NCBI RefSeq assembly: GCF_004344915.1
Contig: NZ_SKFG01000029.1
Location: 1 to 39,074 of the forward strand
DNA from: Paenibacillus albiflavus
GTDB lineage: Bacteria; Bacillota; Bacilli; Paenibacillales; NBRC-103111
DNA: 39,074 nt
Direction: 5' to 3'
Shown: in pieces, positions 16,224-24,165 of the stretch
Layout of the letters: each line of letters begins with the position of its first letter
Numbering within the stretch: position 1 is the stretch's first letter
Position numbers and translations under genes: made by a program
The notes under the pieces: model-generated
What the model saw: the letters and a program-made list of their open reading frames with translations, nothing else
What the model was told of the DNA's origin: nothing
Database searches by the model: none

Positions 16224-17377
16224 TAAACTTCCTTTGCCATAGGTATGCTACACGTGATCCTCATACCATTATTCAATTTAGAATCAAAGTTAACCGTACC
16301 CGCTAATGCCGATATTCGATCTTTCATGGAGCGTAAGCCAAATCCTAAATTCAATTCATTACAACCATTCCCATTGTCTTCAATAAGAACAATCAATTCT
16401 TCTTGTTTAAACGAAATATTGATTTTAATAAAAGTGGCCTGACCATGTCTTTTCGCATTTGTAAGTCCTTCTTGGATACAACGAATAATGGCAAGCTTTA
16501 CTCTTTCACTGACTTTGGTCGCTTCCCCTTCAACATTCAGTTTTATATCTGTTGCCGTATGTTTCATAAAATCATCAATTAATTCTGTCACTGATTCAAC
16601 AAGCGTTCGATGACTCGTTGGCGACATATGGTGAATTGTTTTTCTTACATCGTTCAAGCCATTTCGTGCTAAATCTGAAATCTCTTTTATACTTTTTTCT
16701 GCTTCTAATTTATCTGCCTTATATAGAAAAGGAAGGGCATCTAAGCTTGTTATGACCGATGTGAAAATATGACCAACTGTATCATGCAAGTCTTGCGAAA
16801 CTCTATTGCGTTCTTCCTTAATCGTCAGTTCCTCAATTTTTTTTGCGTAATATTCCAAATCCTTATTTTTTTCCTCAATAGAGGCAATTAACTCTTTATT
16901 AGCTTTGTTGACAATGGTCATCCTTCCTAAACAAAACCCAATACCATAAAAAATAGTTGTGTCAATGCAGAGTTTAAAGAAATCCTGATTCGTGAAGAGA
17001 CTGCCTGCCCATGTACTAGCTAATACGGCGAAAGGTCCTAACCAAATTAATGGCTTGACTTGACAGGCATAAGCAAGAGTAAGGATAGGTACAAGTAAAA
17101 AACTGTAAGTCACTGATATATCATACTGACTCGATAAGTAAATAAACAAAGAACCCGTTAACAACACCTCAGCCATTAAATAATATTGGAATTTAATAAG
17201 CCTAGGCCGATAAAATAGATGGGGTATTAGATAAGAGCAACTAGCCCATAAAAGTATAATCCACTTTTCTGAACCAATCGTACTAACGAATATCGCGTAT
17301 CCATTAAAAGAAAACCATACCGTACGCATGAGAAATAGAAAAAAGTCGGGCCAATGCCATTTCCTTTGATCACTCAT
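16223..17377 (-). CDS. NarL-type sensor histidine kinase (HisKA_3)
   Basis: This 384-residue membrane kinase has about five or six N-terminal membrane helices (residues 10-150) with little extracytoplasmic sequence, then a coiled coil (about 155-188) and the HisKA_3 box ERNRVSQDLHDTVGH (H198). The ATPase domain has CIQEGLTNAKRHG (N-box), IEDNGNGC and GLRSMKDRI. The architecture resembles intramembrane-sensing kinases such as DesK and the LiaS group, which sense membrane state or envelope drugs. Its own ATG lacks a ribosome binding site; a 13-codon ORF with AAGGGGAG overlaps it by ATGA and probably supplies ribosomes by coupling. Confidence 0.92.
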   Translation of the reverse strand: MSDQRKWHWPDFFLFLMRTVWFSFNGYAIFVSTIGSEKWIILLWASCSYLIPHLFYRPRLIKFQYYLMAEVLLTGSLFIYLSSQYDISVTYSFLLVPILTLAYACQVKPLIWLGPFAVLASTWAGSLFTNQDFFKLCIDTTIFYGIGFCLGRMTIVNKANKELIASIEEKNKDLEYYAKKIEELTIKEERNRVSQDLHDTVGHIFTSVITSLDALPFLYKADKLEAEKSIKEISDLARNGLNDVRKTIHHMSPTSHRTLVESVTELIDDFMKHTATDIKLNVEGEATKVSERVKLAIIRCIQEGLTNAKRHGQATFIKINISFKQEELIVLIEDNGNGCNELNLGFGLRSMKDRISALAGTVNFDSKLNNGMRITCSIPMAKEV

Positions 17378-17415
17378 TTTCGAATCATGCCTGGAGATGA
17401 TAAATTTAACTTCAT
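17374..17415 (-). CDS. Short upstream ORF coupled to the histidine kinase gene
   Basis: This 13-codon ORF (MKLNLSSPGMIRK) has AAGGGGAG 11 nt before its ATG. Its TGA overlaps the kinase ATG in an ATGA junction. Since the kinase start has no good ribosome binding site of its own, this ORF probably delivers ribosomes by termination-reinitiation. No peptide function is implied. Confidence 0.45.
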   Translation of the reverse strand: MKLNLSSPGMIRK

Positions 17416-17542
17416 GATGAATCTTACTCCCCTTTGTGAATAATGAAGTGTTTCAAAATCAACTAAAGGATATAACTTTGTTTGAGGATTTGTCTATACT
17501 TTAGTGCATCTGTCGATAGATTGGTAACCTCCGGCAACAGAT

Positions 17543-17617
17543 TTATTTTTTGTGAATCGGATCAACCGGAAAGAACCGATTCACATAATCATCTACAATC
17601 TCAACCTCAATGCTCAT
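17543..17617 (-). CDS. Possible 24-residue small protein after the ABC-F gene
   Basis: This short ORF starts MSIEVEIVDDYVNRF and ends PVDPIHKK. A strong CTAGGAGG ribosome binding site (17627-17634) is 9 nt upstream of this ATG; an earlier in-frame ATG (17624-17626) abuts it. The 3' half of the ORF is a perfect 10-bp inverted repeat (17551-17560 with 17576-17585). It is 24 nt from the end of the ABC-F gene and probably on the same message. I do not recognise it. It may be a small protein, a leader for the kinase operon or a remnant. Confidence 0.4.
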   Translation of the reverse strand: MSIEVEIVDDYVNRFFPVDPIHKK

Positions 17618-17640
17618 CGCTTTCATCCTCCTAGAGTGAA

Positions 17641-19125
17641 TTAAACTTTCAGTTCAACAATTTTTGTTGCGATATGTTTGCAAAACTCGCTGTCATGCTC
17701 CACAAAAAGGATAGTCGGCGAATGCTCCAGCAGCAGCTCTTCGATTTGCATCCTGGAAATGACGTCGATAAAATTGAGCGGTTCGTCCCAAACATGCAAA
17801 TGAGCGCGTTCGCAGAGGCTTTTTGCAATCAGAACCTTCTTCTTCTGACCGCCGCTAAAAGAAGCGATGTCCTTTTCGAATTGCAAGCGCGAAAAATCAA
17901 GTTTTCTCAAAATCGCTTTGAATAAGCTTTCTTCAATGCCGTTGGATCTAGCGAATTCCGTCAAATTGCCACACAACTGCGAGGTATCTTGTGAAACGTA
18001 GGAAATTTGCATCTGGCTCCCTATTCGAAACACGCCGGAATAAGGTATCTCCTCGCCGCAAATCAGTTTGAGTAAACTGGATTTGCCTGAACCATTCGGA
18101 CCAGAGAGCACGATGCGGTCCCCTTGCTCGACAGTAAAGCTGATGTCTTGGCAAACGTTCTTCTCGCCATAATGAATCGAAACGTGGTCAAGCTCGACCA
18201 ATTGGGATTTATGATAATTCATCTGCGATATTTTCAAGCTTTCCGAGCTATCGACGTTTTTCAGAAGCTGTGATCTTTCCTCGATCGCGGAGTGCTGTCT
18301 TTGCTCGATCGACTTGGACCTCTGCATCATTTTGGCGGCCTTGTGACCGATGTACCCTTTGTCGACCTTGGATCCGGAGTTACGGGTGCCGTTTTTTGTT
18401 TTTTCTACTTCGTCCGACCAGTTGCTCGTTCGCTTGGCCGATTCGGACAGCCGCTTAATGTCCTTCCTCAGTTTATCGTTCTCAGCCAGTTCGAAATTGT
18501 CCTGTCGTTGTTTATTCTCCCACCAGTCTGAAAAATTTCCTTTCTGGACTTCGATGTTGGTCTTATTGATCGAAATAATGTGATCCACACAATTGTCGAG
18601 AAACGACCGATCGTGTGACACCAGAATATACCCGCTCTTGTCGTTCAAATAATCACTTACCAGCTCCCGAGCATGCAGATCCAGATGATTTGTCGGCTCG
18701 TCGATAAGCAAAAAGCTGTTTTCCTTCAAAAATAAGACCGCCAGCATCACCTTCGTTTGTTCTCCACTCGACAACAAGTTGAACGGTCGGTACAACACAT
18801 CTTCTGACAACTTCAGCAGCGAAAACTCGCGCATGAGCTTCCAGTGCTCATAGTCGGGATAGATGTCGGCGACCACATCGAATGTATACTTCTCCTTGTC
18901 TTCGACATGGAACGGGAAATACTCGAAACTGACGTTAGAGGAAATCGTTCCGCTGTATTCATATCTGCCGAGTAGCAGATTGAGAAACGTAGTTTTGCCC
19001 CGACCGTTCCTCCCCGTAAAGCCCAATTTCCAGTTGGTATCAATTTGTAAACTTACATGCTCAAAAATGTTGTCGTAACTGCCGTCATAGGCAAACGTCA
19101 GGTTAGTTACCTTGATCAATGACAT
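17641..19125 (-). CDS. lsa: Lsa-type ABC-F ribosomal protection protein
   Basis: This soluble twin-ATPase protein of about 494 residues starts MSLIKVTNLTFAYDGSYDNI, very like Lsa proteins. The first nucleotide domain has GRNGRGKT (38-45), LSSGEQTK and FLLIDEPTNHLD; a charged linker (the antibiotic-resistance domain) lies between; the second has GPNGSGKS, FSGGQKKK and WDEPLNFID. There are no membrane helices, so it acts on the ribosome, displacing lincosamides, streptogramin A and pleuromutilins. I chose the ATG at 19125, with AAGGAGG 8 nt upstream, since the 24 in-frame residues before it run through an intrinsic terminator. Its leader looks like an antibiotic-responsive attenuator. Drug range is inferred from the family. 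Confidence 0.92.
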   Translation of the reverse strand: MSLIKVTNLTFAYDGSYDNIFEHVSLQIDTNWKLGFTGRNGRGKTTFLNLLLGRYEYSGTISSNVSFEYFPFHVEDKEKYTFDVVADIYPDYEHWKLMREFSLLKLSEDVLYRPFNLLSSGEQTKVMLAVLFLKENSFLLIDEPTNHLDLHARELVSDYLNDKSGYILVSHDRSFLDNCVDHIISINKTNIEVQKGNFSDWWENKQRQDNFELAENDKLRKDIKRLSESAKRTSNWSDEVEKTKNGTRNSGSKVDKGYIGHKAAKMMQRSKSIEQRQHSAIEERSQLLKNVDSSESLKISQMNYHKSQLVELDHVSIHYGEKNVCQDISFTVEQGDRIVLSGPNGSGKSSLLKLICGEEIPYSGVFRIGSQMQISYVSQDTSQLCGNLTEFARSNGIEESLFKAILRKLDFSRLQFEKDIASFSGGQKKKVLIAKSLCERAHLHVWDEPLNFIDVISRMQIEELLLEHSPTILFVEHDSEFCKHIATKIVELKV

Positions 19126-19147
19126 TTCAGAGACCTCCTTTGTTCTC

Positions 19148-19195
19148 AAAAAAAAATAAAAAGAGCTGCAAGAAAGTTGACCTTTCTTACAGCTC
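19148..19195 (-). terminator. Intrinsic terminator in the Lsa leader (conditional)
   Basis: On the minus strand GAGCTGTAAGAAAG pairs with CTTTCTTGCAGCTC (14 bp, one mismatch; 19163-19176 with 19182-19195, 5-nt loop), followed by five Ts, an A and nine Ts. It lies only 23 nt before the lsa ATG, upstream of its ribosome binding site, so it would block expression unless disrupted. Confidence 0.85.
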
Positions 19196-19392
19196 AAAAT
19201 AATAAGACAAATCCAACCCTGCGTAGAGTTAGATTAGGATATATTTTTTGAGTGAAAAGAATAAGGTAACTTTCTTGCCAATAAAGAATAAAACAGAGCA
19301 AACAGAACTTGTTTTAATCTTTAAACGTAAGCAAGAAATTTTACATTATCCTCTTCAACTCCTATCGTCAGTATTTAGCGTAATCTTAACAT
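19168..19392 (-). promoter_or_regulatory. Lsa leader: antiterminator, anti-antiterminator and upstream ORFs
   Basis: In the leader RNA GCAAGAAAGTT (19268-19278) is complementary over 11 nt to AACTTTCTTGC (19168-19178), which includes most of the terminator's 3' arm, so it can form an antiterminator. The same segment can instead pair with TTTCTTGC (19331-19338). That upstream segment begins a few nt after an ATG-TAA start-stop ORF (19341-19346) and about 40 nt after a 5-codon ORF. A ribosome held at these ORFs would cover it and favour antitermination. I could not assign the promoter confidently; TAAAAT at 19438-19443 is a possible -10 with a poor -35. Confidence 0.6.
19375..19392 (-). CDS. 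Five-codon upstream ORF (MLRLR) in the Lsa leader
   Basis: ATG TTA AGA TTA CGC TAA encodes MLRLR. The R-L-R core matches the minimal +x+ motif (MRLR) at which macrolides stall ribosomes in ErmDL. A GGTGA stretch about 10 nt upstream could act as a weak ribosome binding site. Its position 5' of the alternative RNA structures fits a drug-sensing ORF, but translation is not shown by sequence alone. Confidence 0.4.
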   Translation of the reverse strand: MLRLR

Positions 19393-19634
19393 ACCCGCTA
19401 TTTCACCGCAACTAACTCTCTGTTTAAGACACCATTGATTTTAAGCCGAAAATATGGAATCAATTCCACACAACCGTGGTCACACACCCCCCGAAAACCA
19501 GCGGGAAACACGGGGATACACCAAAACAGAGCGATGCCCGAGAAGCCTTATGGGATACATGTCGATTGTGGCCTTTTTTATTTATCTAAAGGAAATAGCT
19601 GCAGTTAATCCTATCAAAATCATTCCTTTCATAA

Positions 19635-19771
19635 TCTAACGGAAATTATAGCTCCTATTTGACCAAAATACGGAGAATAGAAGTCATTTGAGCGCAAATA
19701 GAGGCATCCATCTCCGTTAAAATTCCATTGCTTTAATTCTCAATGAAATAGCGGCCGTAGTTTCCGTTAGA
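19635..19771. repeat. MITE-like element with terminal inverted repeats
   Basis: An 11-bp terminal repeat TCTAACGGAAA (from 19635) is matched by its complement TTTCCGTTAGA (19761-19771), with imperfect matching extending further inward (ATTATAGCT against AGCGGCCGTAGT). Inside are a second pair ACGGAG and CTCCGT and a small ATTTG/CAAAT hairpin. It has no coding capacity and is not explained by nearby genes. The remaining gap sequence between the lsa leader and pxpA (19440-19634, 19772-19912) shows no convincing gene. Confidence 0.5.
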
Positions 19772-19912
19772 AATAATCGAGATCCGGCTATTGTCTAATT
19801 TTATACATCCGATATCGCTGGTTACCGCTAGCGAGGAATAAATTTTAAAGGGCACCAATCAAGAATATTCCGAATTAATTTTTAAACGGAAAAGTCGAAT
19901 GATATCAAGGCT

Positions 19913-20674
19913 CTAGCGATCCCAAAACGCACTAACCGCAACATTCGATGTGCTTAAGGATTGATGGATAAGCTTAGCGAATTCCAATGCGTTGGTCCCA
20001 TCTCCATGAATGCAAATCGTGTCTGCCGTGATCGGCACATCGGTTCCTTGCAGAGATCGAACACTCCCCTCTTGTACCATCCTTACAACTTGAGACACTG
20101 CCTCTCCCTGGCTAGTAATTATCGCATTGGGATGATTACGGGAAGTTAGCGTTCCATCCTGCTGGTAGGTTCGATCAGCGAACACTTCTTGTGCGGTTCG
20201 CAGACCAAGCTTAACACCAGCTGTTATAAGCTCGCTGCCTGCTAGCCCATACAAGATCAGATTGGGATTCACTTGATATACGGCTTCTGCTATCGCTTCA
20301 GCCAGTGATGCGCGTGTGGCAGCCATATTGTACAGAGCCCCATGCGGCTTCATATGCTGCATGACTCCTCCTTCTGCCTGAACAAAAGCCTGCAGCGCTC
20401 CGATCTGGTAGACCACAAGATCATATGCTTCTTCTGCAGAAATCTCCATATTTCTGCGCCCGAAACCAACCAAATCAGGCAGACCAGGATGTGCCCCAAG
20501 TGCAACTCCGTTTTCCAAGGCCATTCGCACAGTTTTTTTCATTACGGACGGATCTCCTGCATGAAAGCCGCAAGCGATATTAGCCGAGCTGACATATCTC
20601 ATGATTTCCCTGTCATTTCCGAGCTTGTAGGCACCGAAGCTTTCCCCCATATCGCAGTTCAGGTCTACGAACAT
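19913..20674 (-). CDS. pxpA: 5-oxoprolinase subunit A (LamB/YcsF family)
   Basis: This protein of about 253 residues starts [17 protein letters not shown], the LamB/YcsF signature, and continues with [14 protein letters not shown] and [10 protein letters not shown], which form the deacetylase-like TIM-barrel site. With PxpB and PxpC it hydrolyses 5-oxoproline (pyroglutamate) to glutamate using ATP. I chose the ATG at 20674, with GGAGGT 6 nt upstream, over the GTG at 20689, which overlaps the ribosome binding site. It is the last gene of pxpB-pxpC-pxpA, starting 4 nt after pxpC ends. Confidence 0.95.
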   Translation of the reverse strand: MFVDLNCDMGESFGAYKLGNDREIMRYVSSANIACGFHAGDPSVMKKTVRMALENGVALGAHPGLPDLVGFGRRNMEISAEEAYDLVVYQIGALQAFVQAEGGVMQHMKPHGALYNMAATRASLAEAIAEAVYQVNPNLILYGLAGSELITAGVKLGLRTAQEVFADRTYQQDGTLTSRNHPNAIITSQGEAVSQVVRMVQEGSVRSLQGTDVPITADTICIHGDGTNALEFAKLIHQSLSTSNVAVSAFWDR

Positions 20675-20678
20675 CCTT

Positions 20679-21686
20679 TTACCTCCCACTCATGTATACT
20701 TCCATTCCCAGCTTGATCTTTCTTAGCAGCAAATTTCGTTCATATAATGCCTTTTGGGCTTCACGAGGCGATATTTCTTCAAATCGAAGCATTTGTCCCG
20801 GTCTGAATTGAGCAACTTTAGCTAAATCAGCACTTGCCACATAGCCAATTTTGGGATAACCACCAATCGTTTGTCGATCTGCCATCAGAATGATTGGCTG
20901 TCCGTTTGGGGGCACCTGTATCGTTCCGACTGCAACTGCAGCCGAGATCAGTTCCTGAGGAGATATAAGCGATAATGTCGGCCCTGATAAACGATATCCC
21001 ATCCTGTCCGATTGAGGAGATACTTGAAAAGTTTGACTAAAAAATGCGTCACGACTTTCGTCAGAGAACTGCTCGAATTGATCTCCCCGTATCACTCGTA
21101 TGACCGTTTCATCCGATGTCCAGAAATTGCCCCTCGATATAAACCAATCCGTTTGGTAAAAAGAAACCTGTGATGCACTACTCCTCAATTGTTCTGCAAT
21201 CATTTGACTTGATGGACCATCGGGATTTGCCCTCAGATGATCTCCTGCCTTCAGCCTTCTACCCTCAAAGCCTCCAAAGCCTGCCCTAAGATCTGTGCTT
21301 CGACTGCCCATGACGATGGGCACATCCCATCCACCAGCAACTGCAAGATAAGCCCGGCATCCTTGTTTGACAAACCCAAACTGAAGGACACTTCCTTTAC
21401 TGATCCATACAGTCCGATCTGATGAAACCGGATTGCCATTAATCGTTGGAGAGAAATCCCCACCGCAGATTGCGATAAGCATATCTTGAAGGAATAACAA
21501 ATGTGGCCCTTGCATAGTGATCTCAAGCACGGCATCGGCAGACGAATTACCGACTAACAGATTGGCCATTTGCAAAGCCAAATCATCCATTGCACCGCAG
21601 CTACTTACACCCTGCTGCTGATATCCATATCTGCCAAGGTCTTGCACAGTTGTATTTAATCCTGGTGTAATGACCTCCACACTCAA
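20679..21686 (-). CDS. pxpC: 5-oxoprolinase subunit C (KipA/biotin-dependent carboxylase-like)
   Basis: This 335-residue protein contains the family segments [69 protein letters not shown] and the C-terminal [16 protein letters not shown]. It pairs with PxpB to form the ATP-using part of 5-oxoprolinase. In Bacillus subtilis the homologue KipA counteracts the kinase inhibitor KipI, but the metabolic role is now considered primary. Its ATG overlaps the pxpB stop by 4 nt. Confidence 0.94.
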   Translation of the reverse strand: MSVEVITPGLNTTVQDLGRYGYQQQGVSSCGAMDDLALQMANLLVGNSSADAVLEITMQGPHLLFLQDMLIAICGGDFSPTINGNPVSSDRTVWISKGSVLQFGFVKQGCRAYLAVAGGWDVPIVMGSRSTDLRAGFGGFEGRRLKAGDHLRANPDGPSSQMIAEQLRSSASQVSFYQTDWFISRGNFWTSDETVIRVIRGDQFEQFSDESRDAFFSQTFQVSPQSDRMGYRLSGPTLSLISPQELISAAVAVGTIQVPPNGQPIILMADRQTIGGYPKIGYVASADLAKVAQFRPGQMLRFEEISPREAQKALYERNLLLRKIKLGMEVYMSGR

Positions 21687-22396
21687 AAGGACACCTTCTT
21701 CCAGTCATCATATTCCTTTGTGGAAATAGGATAGAAGCGAACTTGATCCCCTGAACACAAGAGACTCGGTGTGTCGTCATTTGGCCGAAATAAACACTGG
21801 GGTGTCCTTCCGATAATTTGCCATCCACCCGGACTGACGATTGAATAAATACCCGTTTGCTGGCCCCCTATCCCTACACTCCCCATTGGAATAGACAGAC
21901 GGGGCGAGGATCGGCGAGGTGTGGCAAGCCGCTCATCCATGCCGCCAAGATACGGAAAGCCAGGGGCAAAGCCAATCATATAAACCAAATAATCAGTGGA
22001 CGAATGGATCGCAATGACCTCCTCGGGGCTAAGACCATTATGATTTGCGACCAGCTCCAAATCTGGTCCATAACTTCCTCCATAGCAAACCGGTATTTCG
22101 ACGAGTCTGTTCGTTTTATTTCCATTCTCTGAAAAAGACTCACATAGCTGCTTCAAAAAAGCAAGTACATGATCGTACGGCATGATTTCATTAGCAGGAT
22201 CAAAGAACAAGATGGGATCATAATAGACGGTTACCGTTGTAAAGCCAGGAACGAATTCTACCATTCCGAGAAAAGGATGCATCTGAAGATATTCAGAAAG
22301 AGCCACAACCTTGTTGTGTGTCTCTTGATCAATGCTGTCACCCAGTTTCACTACGACACCCGAATCCCCTAGTAAAGAGAATTCATAGTTAGGCAA
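21683..22396 (-). CDS. pxpB: 5-oxoprolinase subunit B (KipI family)
   Basis: This protein of about 237 residues has the KipI-type cyclophilin-like domain at its C-terminus, with YMIGFAPGFPYLGGMDERL, TPRRSSPRLSIPMGSVGIGG and SPGGWQIIGRTP. The N-terminal part has LLGDSGVVVKLGD. It forms the PxpBC complex for pyroglutamate hydrolysis. I place the start at TTG 22396, with AGGAGG 8 nt upstream; the ATG at 22414 lies on top of that ribosome binding site. It is the first gene of the operon; no strong promoter was identified in the short upstream gap. Confidence 0.93.
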   Translation of the reverse strand: MPNYEFSLLGDSGVVVKLGDSIDQETHNKVVALSEYLQMHPFLGMVEFVPGFTTVTVYYDPILFFDPANEIMPYDHVLAFLKQLCESFSENGNKTNRLVEIPVCYGGSYGPDLELVANHNGLSPEEVIAIHSSTDYLVYMIGFAPGFPYLGGMDERLATPRRSSPRLSIPMGSVGIGGQQTGIYSIVSPGGWQIIGRTPQCLFRPNDDTPSLLCSGDQVRFYPISTKEYDDWKKVSF

Positions 22397-22460
22397 TTTG
22401 CCCGCCTCCTGCATTAATGTTCAGTGTTCTAAATTGAATGTGTTACATACTCCATGTTAT

Positions 22461-23261
22461 TCATCTAACGTTCCCATACAATACTTTCTTCGGATTTATT
22501 ATGATAATTACAACTGCTATAACTAAATAAAAGATAGCGTTATACATGATTAAATCGAGTAAGTTTCCGTTTATTAAGCCAATAAAAAAATTAAAGAATT
22601 GGTGGATGATGATTGGAATGATTAAATTCTGATTTAAGTTATAAAAAGCCGTCATGACGATCTTAGTAGACATGATTGCAATCATAAAGAATAGTATATA
22701 TTTGATAAAATCAATACCCGCAAGCCCTGTAGTAAACCATATGGGTAGATGCCAAATACCCCACCAGAATCCAATGATTATCGATGCTTTTAATGGTGAA
22801 TGCTTCTTTTGAAGCTCAATTTGAGCGAAACCTCTCCATCCTAGTTCTTCTCCTAGTGGCCCCGACAAAAGGTTTTTAAAAAAGAAATAAATCAGCATTC
22901 CCCATGAAGAAACAGTAAAAATAGAATCTACTTCACTATTATTAGATACGATAAACAAAATCAATAAAAATATGAGGGCTTGAATCGTAATCGCAGTAAA
23001 AATGACAGAAAATTTAAGTTTATGCTTGAATTTCTCTTTTACAAATTGTATAAAACTCTGCCCAGGATAGATTTTTTTAAACAACACAGCAAAAGCAATA
23101 GTTGAGGACCAAGCTGTTATACAGAACATTACATCAACGACCCATGTTGGGAATCCTAGCATATGTGCCGCTCCTACAAGAAAGAAAAGTGGCAAAAAAA
23201 TAATATTGGTTAATAATATAAAACTTGCTACAGGTTTTTTTAGTTTCTTTTCTCTATTCAT
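22461..23261 (-). CDS. CPBP-family intramembrane metalloprotease
   Basis: This membrane protein of about 266 residues has seven or eight hydrophobic helices. It has the CPBP (CAAX protease/Abi) motifs: EELGWRGF (glutamate pair and arginine), FWWGIWHLPIWF (first histidine) and HQFFNF (second histidine). Such proteases process prenylated or bacteriocin-related peptides, or confer self-immunity; the bacterial substrate here is unknown. The start is the ATG at 23261, 7 nt after GGGG; the longer TTG start is less likely. A MerR-type promoter just upstream and an adjacent MerR/GyrI-like gene suggest drug- or ligand-induced expression. Confidence 0.85.
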   Translation of the reverse strand: MNREKKLKKPVASFILLTNIIFLPLFFLVGAAHMLGFPTWVVDVMFCITAWSSTIAFAVLFKKIYPGQSFIQFVKEKFKHKLKFSVIFTAITIQALIFLLILFIVSNNSEVDSIFTVSSWGMLIYFFFKNLLSGPLGEELGWRGFAQIELQKKHSPLKASIIIGFWWGIWHLPIWFTTGLAGIDFIKYILFFMIAIMSTKIVMTAFYNLNQNLIIPIIIHQFFNFFIGLINGNLLDLIMYNAIFYLVIAVVIIIINPKKVLYGNVR

Positions 23262-23327
23262 GCATAATCCCCGCTTCAAACTAAGTATTTCGTAAATATA
23301 ATCATGTTCATATTTACTGATACCCTC

Positions 23328-23358
23328 AGCTTAAACCTAGGAGTTACTCACAGGTCAA
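23328..23358 (-). promoter_or_regulatory. MerR/BmrR-type promoter of the CPBP protease gene
   Basis: On the minus strand TTGACC (23353-23358) and TAAGCT (23328-23333) are 19 nt apart. An imperfect 21-bp dyad (23335-23355) with arms ACCT/AGGT and GAGT/ACTC fills the spacer. This is the overlong-spacer geometry bent by MerR activators such as BmrR. The adjacent MerR protein is the likely activator. Confidence 0.7.
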
Positions 23359-23370
23359 TACATGTCTGCA

Positions 23371-24165
23371 TTATTTTATAGGTGCATAAATTTCTAAGAA
23401 TACACGTTCAAGTCCATCCTCATAAGTGGTAAGTAACAGATTTACATAAACTAGCCCCAAAAGTTCATACCCTTGTTCTAATGCTACTTTCCTTAAACTA
23501 GCTCCCACGTAATCATCCATATTTTTGCCACCAGTTGACCATCTTCCATTTTCAATAACGGTATAAATACATTTTGAATGAGATAAAATTTCTCCTTCTA
23601 TTTCTTTATCAAAGTCTTCTACTTTTCTTACAATTATAAACTTGTCTTCTATAATTCCTTCTTCATTAAAACTAATGACTCTTCGCAAAGATGTTAGGGT
23701 AACTGCTTTTTTTAAGCTGTCTGTATTCTTTTGTAGTGTTTCATATTCATCGTACGCAGTAAAATGTTCTATTTGTCCCTTTATTTCTAAAGGTTCCATT
23801 TCCTTTACTATGTATTCTCCTAAGAATTGTTTAATCTTCTCGCAATCTTCTTTTACGATCTGAAGTTTTTTTAGAAGAAGCTTTTTATATTCTATTTCCT
23901 CTAAAACATCTTGCTCTTTCTCTTCTAATAATAATTGTATCCCCTCTATACTCTTACTTTTTCTTAATTCCTGAATTTTTTTAATTTCAATATCCATTTC
24001 TCTATAAAAATTTACTGTTGTTATATCATATATATCAAAATGACTATATTTTCTATACCCATTCTCGATATCTTGATTAGGCTTTACTAATTCCTTATCT
24101 TCATAAAATTTCAAGGTATCTCTAGATACACCTAAAAATTTAGCAACTTGTCCAATTGTGTACAT
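23371..24165 (-). CDS. MerR-family regulator with GyrI-like effector domain (BmrR type)
   Basis: This protein of about 264 residues has a MerR DNA-binding domain from MYTIGQVAKFLGVSRDTLKFY to YRKYSHFDIYDI, a long dimerisation coiled coil (about 75-120, Glu/Lys-rich) and a C-terminal domain (about 140-264) ending YEDGLERVFLEIYAPIK. That end has the GyrI-like effector-binding pattern seen in the BmrR group, which binds hydrophobic or cationic drugs. I chose the ATG at 24165, 6 nt after GAGGAG; upstream residues in frame are not family-like. The next gene on the strand is the CPBP protease, behind a MerR-type promoter. Confidence 0.9.
   Translation of the reverse strand: MYTIGQVAKFLGVSRDTLKFYEDKELVKPNQDIENGYRKYSHFDIYDITTVNFYREMDIEIKKIQELRKSKSIEGIQLLLEEKEQDVLEEIEYKKLLLKKLQIVKEDCEKIKQFLGEYIVKEMEPLEIKGQIEHFTAYDEYETLQKNTDSLKKAVTLTSLRRVISFNEEGIIEDKFIIVRKVEDFDKEIEGEILSHSKCIYTVIENGRWSTGGKNMDDYVGASLRKVALEQGYELLGLVYVNLLLTTYEDGLERVFLEIYAPIK

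Noticed and set aside
17551-17585. Perfect 10-bp inverted repeat after lsa, considered as the lsa terminator
   Set aside because: In the leftward direction it is followed by an A run, not a T run, so it is not an intrinsic terminator for lsa.
19126-19197. 24-residue N-terminal extension of the Lsa-type protein
   Set aside because: It is the in-frame reading of the terminator hairpin and T run; the true start has AAGGAGG at proper spacing.
19454-19639. 61-codon plus-strand ORF with a hydrophobic tail upstream of the MITE-like element
   Set aside because: No ribosome binding site, no recognisable family and odd composition in the first half; not supported as a gene.
23276-23311. 11-codon ORF (MNMIIFTKYLV) with an 8-bp hairpin before the CPBP gene, considered as a third leader peptide
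   Set aside because: The only ribosome-binding-like GAGGG lies at or upstream of the expected transcription start, so translation is not supported.
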